A DNA stretch of 6,777 nucleotides from Streptomyces katrae. Lineage in GTDB: Bacteria; Actinomycetota; Actinomycetes; Streptomycetales; Streptomycetaceae. Below, one piece after another: positions 4,983 through 6,777 of the stretch. The notes under the pieces were generated by a model. It saw nothing but the letters and a program-made list of their open reading frames with translations. It ran no database searches and was not told where the DNA came from. Position numbers and translations under genes: made by a program. The first letter of the stretch is position 1, and every line of letters begins with the position of its first letter. The stretch lies in NCBI RefSeq assembly GCF_000966975.1, contig NZ_JZWV01000546.1, positions 1-6,777 of the forward strand, read 5' to 3'.

Positions 4983-6062
4983 ATGTTCGAAGCGGTCGAG
5001 GAACTGGTCGGCGAGCACGCCGACCTCGAGAAGAAGCTCGCCGACCCTTCGGTCCACTCCGATCAGGCGAACGCCCGCAAGCTGAACAAGCGCTACGCGG
5101 AGCTCACCCCGATCGTGGCGACCTTCCGTGCGTGGAAGCAGTCGGCCGAGGACATCGAAACGGCCAAGGAGCTGGCGGCCGACGACCCCGACTTCGCCGC
5201 CGAGGTCAAGGAACTGAGCGCGCAGCGCGAGGAGCTCACCGAGAAGCTCCGCCTGCTGCTCGTCCCGCGCGACCCCAGCGACGACAAGGACGTGCTCCTG
5301 GAGATCAAGGCCGGCGCCGGCGGCGACGAGTCCGCCCTCTTCGCGGGCGACCTGCTGCGCATGTACCTGCGCTACGCCGAACGCGTCGGCTGGAAGACCG
5401 AGATCATCGACTCCACCGAGTCCGAGCTCGGCGGCTACAAGGACGTCCAGGTCTCCGTCCGCACCAAGGGCGGCAACGGCGCCACCGAGCCCGGCCAGGG
5501 CGTGTGGGCCCGGATGAAGTACGAGGGCGGCGTCCACCGCGTCCAGCGCGTCCCGGCCACCGAGTCCCAGGGCCGCATCCACACCTCCGCCGCCGGCGTG
5601 CTCGTCACCCCGGAGGCCGAGGAGGTCGAGGTCGAGATCAACCCGAACGACCTGCGCATCGACGTGTACCGCTCCTCCGGCCCCGGCGGCCAGTCCGTCA
5701 ACACCACCGACTCGGCCGTGCGCATCACGCACATCCCGACCGGTGTGGTCGCCTCCTGCCAGAACGAGAAGAGCCAGCTCCAGAACAAGGAGCAGGCCAT
5801 GCGCATCCTGCGTTCGCGCCTGCTGGCCGCCGCCCAGGAAGCCGCCGAGCAGGAGGCCTCCGACGTGCGCCGCAGCCAGGTGCGCACCGTCGACCGCTCC
5901 GAGAAGATCCGTACGTACAACTTCCCGGAAAACCGGATCTCGGACCACCGCACCGGCTTCAAGGCGTACAACTTGGACCAGGTGCTCGACGGCGACCTCG
6001 ACTCGGTCATCCAGGCCTGCGTCGACACCGACTCCGCGGCCAAGCTCGCGGCCGCGCACTGA
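4983..6062 (+). CDS. prfA: Peptide chain release factor 1 (RF1)
   Basis: RF1 recognises UAA and UAG in the ribosomal A site and triggers hydrolysis of peptidyl-tRNA. The 359-residue product has the usual class I order: an N-terminal alpha-helical domain (1 to about 105), the conserved GAGGDESA block (111-118), and the codon-reading domain with [14 protein letters not shown]. Its PAT tripeptide (191-193) identifies RF1; RF2 has SPF. The GGQ motif (235-237, context [17 protein letters not shown]) is the catalytic loop, and Gln237 is the residue methylated by PrmC, encoded just downstream. Compared with the E. coli protein as I remember it, about 10 residues are inserted at 161-170 ([10 protein letters not shown]) before the GVWARMKYE strand. 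Termination at UAG is used in this window itself (thrB, LCP, rpmE). No clear promoter lies between the rpmE hairpin and this gene. Confidence 0.98.
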   Translation: MFEAVEELVGEHADLEKKLADPSVHSDQANARKLNKRYAELTPIVATFRAWKQSAEDIETAKELAADDPDFAAEVKELSAQREELTEKLRLLLVPRDPSDDKDVLLEIKAGAGGDESALFAGDLLRMYLRYAERVGWKTEIIDSTESELGGYKDVQVSVRTKGGNGATEPGQGVWARMKYEGGVHRVQRVPATESQGRIHTSAAGVLVTPEAEEVEVEINPNDLRIDVYRSSGPGGQSVNTTDSAVRITHIPTGVVASCQNEKSQLQNKEQAMRILRSRLLAAAQEAAEQEASDVRRSQVRTVDRSEKIRTYNFPENRISDHRTGFKAYNLDQVLDGDLDSVIQACVDTDSAAKLAAAH

Positions 6063-6076
6063 CGACCCAGGCACCA

Positions 6077-6123
6077 CCCCCCTCCCCCTGGCTCTCGGCT
6101 CCGCCCGAGCAGGGGGGACCCCC
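6077..6123 (+). repeat. Hairpin-forming intergenic repeat between prfA and prmC
   Basis: A C-run followed by CCCCCT (6084-6089) pairs with AGGGGG (6111-6116). Inside, CTCGG (6094-6098) pairs with CCGAG (6105-6109), or alternatively GCTC (6091-6094) with GAGC (6107-6110). GGGGG-A-CCCCC closes the element at 6113-6123. Elements of this kind, ending in GGGGGGACCCCC, are to my recollection scattered in many copies through Streptomyces intergenic regions. It lies 14 bases after the prfA stop and might act as an attenuator or as an RNA-stability element between prfA and prmC. A genome-wide copy count is needed to call it a repeat family. Confidence 0.55.
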
Positions 6124-6136
6124 ATGACAGCAGCCC

Positions 6137-6141
6137 GGAGG
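6137..6141 (+). promoter_or_regulatory. Ribosome binding site of prmC
   Basis: GGAGG lies 6 bases before GTG 6148. It favours that start over the in-frame ATG 6124, which abuts the intergenic repeat. Confidence 0.8.
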
Positions 6142-6147
6142 ACCAGC

Positions 6148-6777
6148 GTGAACTTGCTGCTTGCCGAGGTGGCCCAGGCCACCCAGCGGCTGGCCGCCGC
6201 CGGCGTGCCCTCACCGCGTTTCGACGCGGAAGAGCTCGCGGCCTTCGTGCACGGCGTCAAGCGGGGGGAACTGCACCACGTCAAGGACGCGGACTTCGAC
6301 GCCCGCTACTGGGAGGCCGTCGCCCGCCGCGAGGCGCGCGAGCCGCTCCAGCACATCACCGGCCGGGCCTTCTTCCGCTACCTGGAGCTCCAGGTCGGCC
6401 CCGGGGTGTTCGTGCCCCGGCCCGAGACCGAGTCGGTGGTGGACTGGGCCATACAGGCCGTCCGGGCCATGGACGTGGTCGAGCCGCTGATCGTGGACCT
6501 GTGCACCGGCTCCGGCGCCATCGCCCTCGCCATGGCCCAGGAGGTGCCGCGCTCGCGCGTGCACGCCGTGGAGCTGTCCGAGGACGCCCTGCGCTGGACC
6601 CGCAAGAACGCCGAGGGGTCCAGGGTCACCGTCCACCAGGGCGACGCCCTGACCGCGCTGCCCGAGCTGGACGGCCAGGTCGACCTCGTCATCTCCAACC
6701 CGCCGTACATCCCGCTCACCGAGTGGGAGTACGTGGCCCCCGAGGCCCGGGACCACGACCCCGAGATGGCGCTGTTC
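6148..6777 (+). CDS. prmC: Release factor glutamine N5-methyltransferase, 5' part
   Basis: PrmC (formerly HemK) uses S-adenosylmethionine to methylate the glutamine of the GGQ motif in release factors, which improves peptide release. The first 210 residues are present of a family length near 280; the gene continues past the window. An N-terminal helical substrate-binding domain (1 to about 85) contains REPLQHITG (64-72). Then come PRPETE (90-95), the SAM-binding glycine motif DLCTGSGAIAL (117-127), an acidic ribose-binding region at AVELSEDAL (140-148), and the diagnostic catalytic NPPY (184-187). GTG 6148 has a good GGAGG and gives the N-terminus MNLLLAEVAQATQRL that I recognise from Streptomyces orthologues; ATG 6124 would add MTAARRTS. 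Its position right after its substrate gene prfA is the common bacterial arrangement, but the two are separated here by an 85-base spacer carrying a hairpin repeat. Confidence 0.96.
   Translation, partial: MNLLLAEVAQATQRLAAAGVPSPRFDAEELAAFVHGVKRGELHHVKDADFDARYWEAVARREAREPLQHITGRAFFRYLELQVGPGVFVPRPETESVVDWAIQAVRAMDVVEPLIVDLCTGSGAIALAMAQEVPRSRVHAVELSEDALRWTRKNAEGSRVTVHQGDALTALPELDGQVDLVISNPPYIPLTEWEYVAPEARDHDPEMALF

Noticed and set aside
4965..6284. Open frame of 439 codons on the - strand opposite prfA and prmC
   Set aside because: It runs across two genes on the other strand, is low-complexity and matches no family I know.
1..6777. A new multi-gene defence, mobile or biosynthetic system
   Set aside because: Every gene is a conserved core gene in a gene order I recognise from Streptomyces. 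No integrase, transposase, inverted terminal repeats, tRNA or CRISPR-like spacing was seen.

Overview
This is ordinary core chromosome from a high-GC actinobacterium, almost certainly a Streptomyces or a close relative. The grounds are strong G/C bias at third codon positions, GTG and TTG starts with purine-rich ribosome binding sites, an actinobacterial Rho with a very long low-complexity insertion, streptomycete-type sigma-factor promoter motifs, and the gene order thrB - rho - LCP - rpmE - prfA - prmC, which I recognise from Streptomyces. All genes lie on the + strand. The long open frames on the other strand are composition shadows.

Layout: (1) 1-588, the 3' two-thirds of thrB (homoserine kinase), closed by tandem stops and a GC-rich hairpin at 602-634. 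(2) 589-1005, a 417-base gap without a recognised gene. It holds a promoter-like block near 663-689 and a structured, C-rich/G-poor, roughly 310-nt presumptive rho leader. (3) 1006-3090, rho, 694 residues, with a textbook intrinsic terminator at 3120-3161. (4) 3371-4471, a membrane-anchored LytR-CpsA-Psr protein behind a sigma-E-type promoter motif. (5) 4644-4862, rpmE (zinc-binding L31), behind a sigma-R-type motif and a separate TTGACA promoter, followed by a very strong hairpin. (6) 4983-6062, prfA (release factor 1). (7) 6148-6777, the first 210 codons of prmC, which methylates the GGQ glutamine of release factors. A hairpin-forming intergenic repeat sits between prfA and prmC.

Functional logic: the middle and right of the window are a gene-expression block made up of the transcription terminator Rho, ribosomal protein L31, peptide-release factor RF1 and its modifying enzyme. 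A cell-wall ligase-type protein and a threonine-pathway gene flank or interrupt it. Strong hairpins after thrB, rho and rpmE suggest mostly separate transcription units, with prfA-prmC the most likely co-transcribed pair.

I see no mobile element, CRISPR array, RNA gene or new multi-gene system here. The most interesting parts are regulatory: the rho leader (possible autogenous attenuation, with a possible 35-codon leader peptide), the exact sigma-R motif and palindrome upstream of rpmE, the sigma-E motif upstream of the LCP gene, and the Q/R/D/G-rich insertion in Rho.
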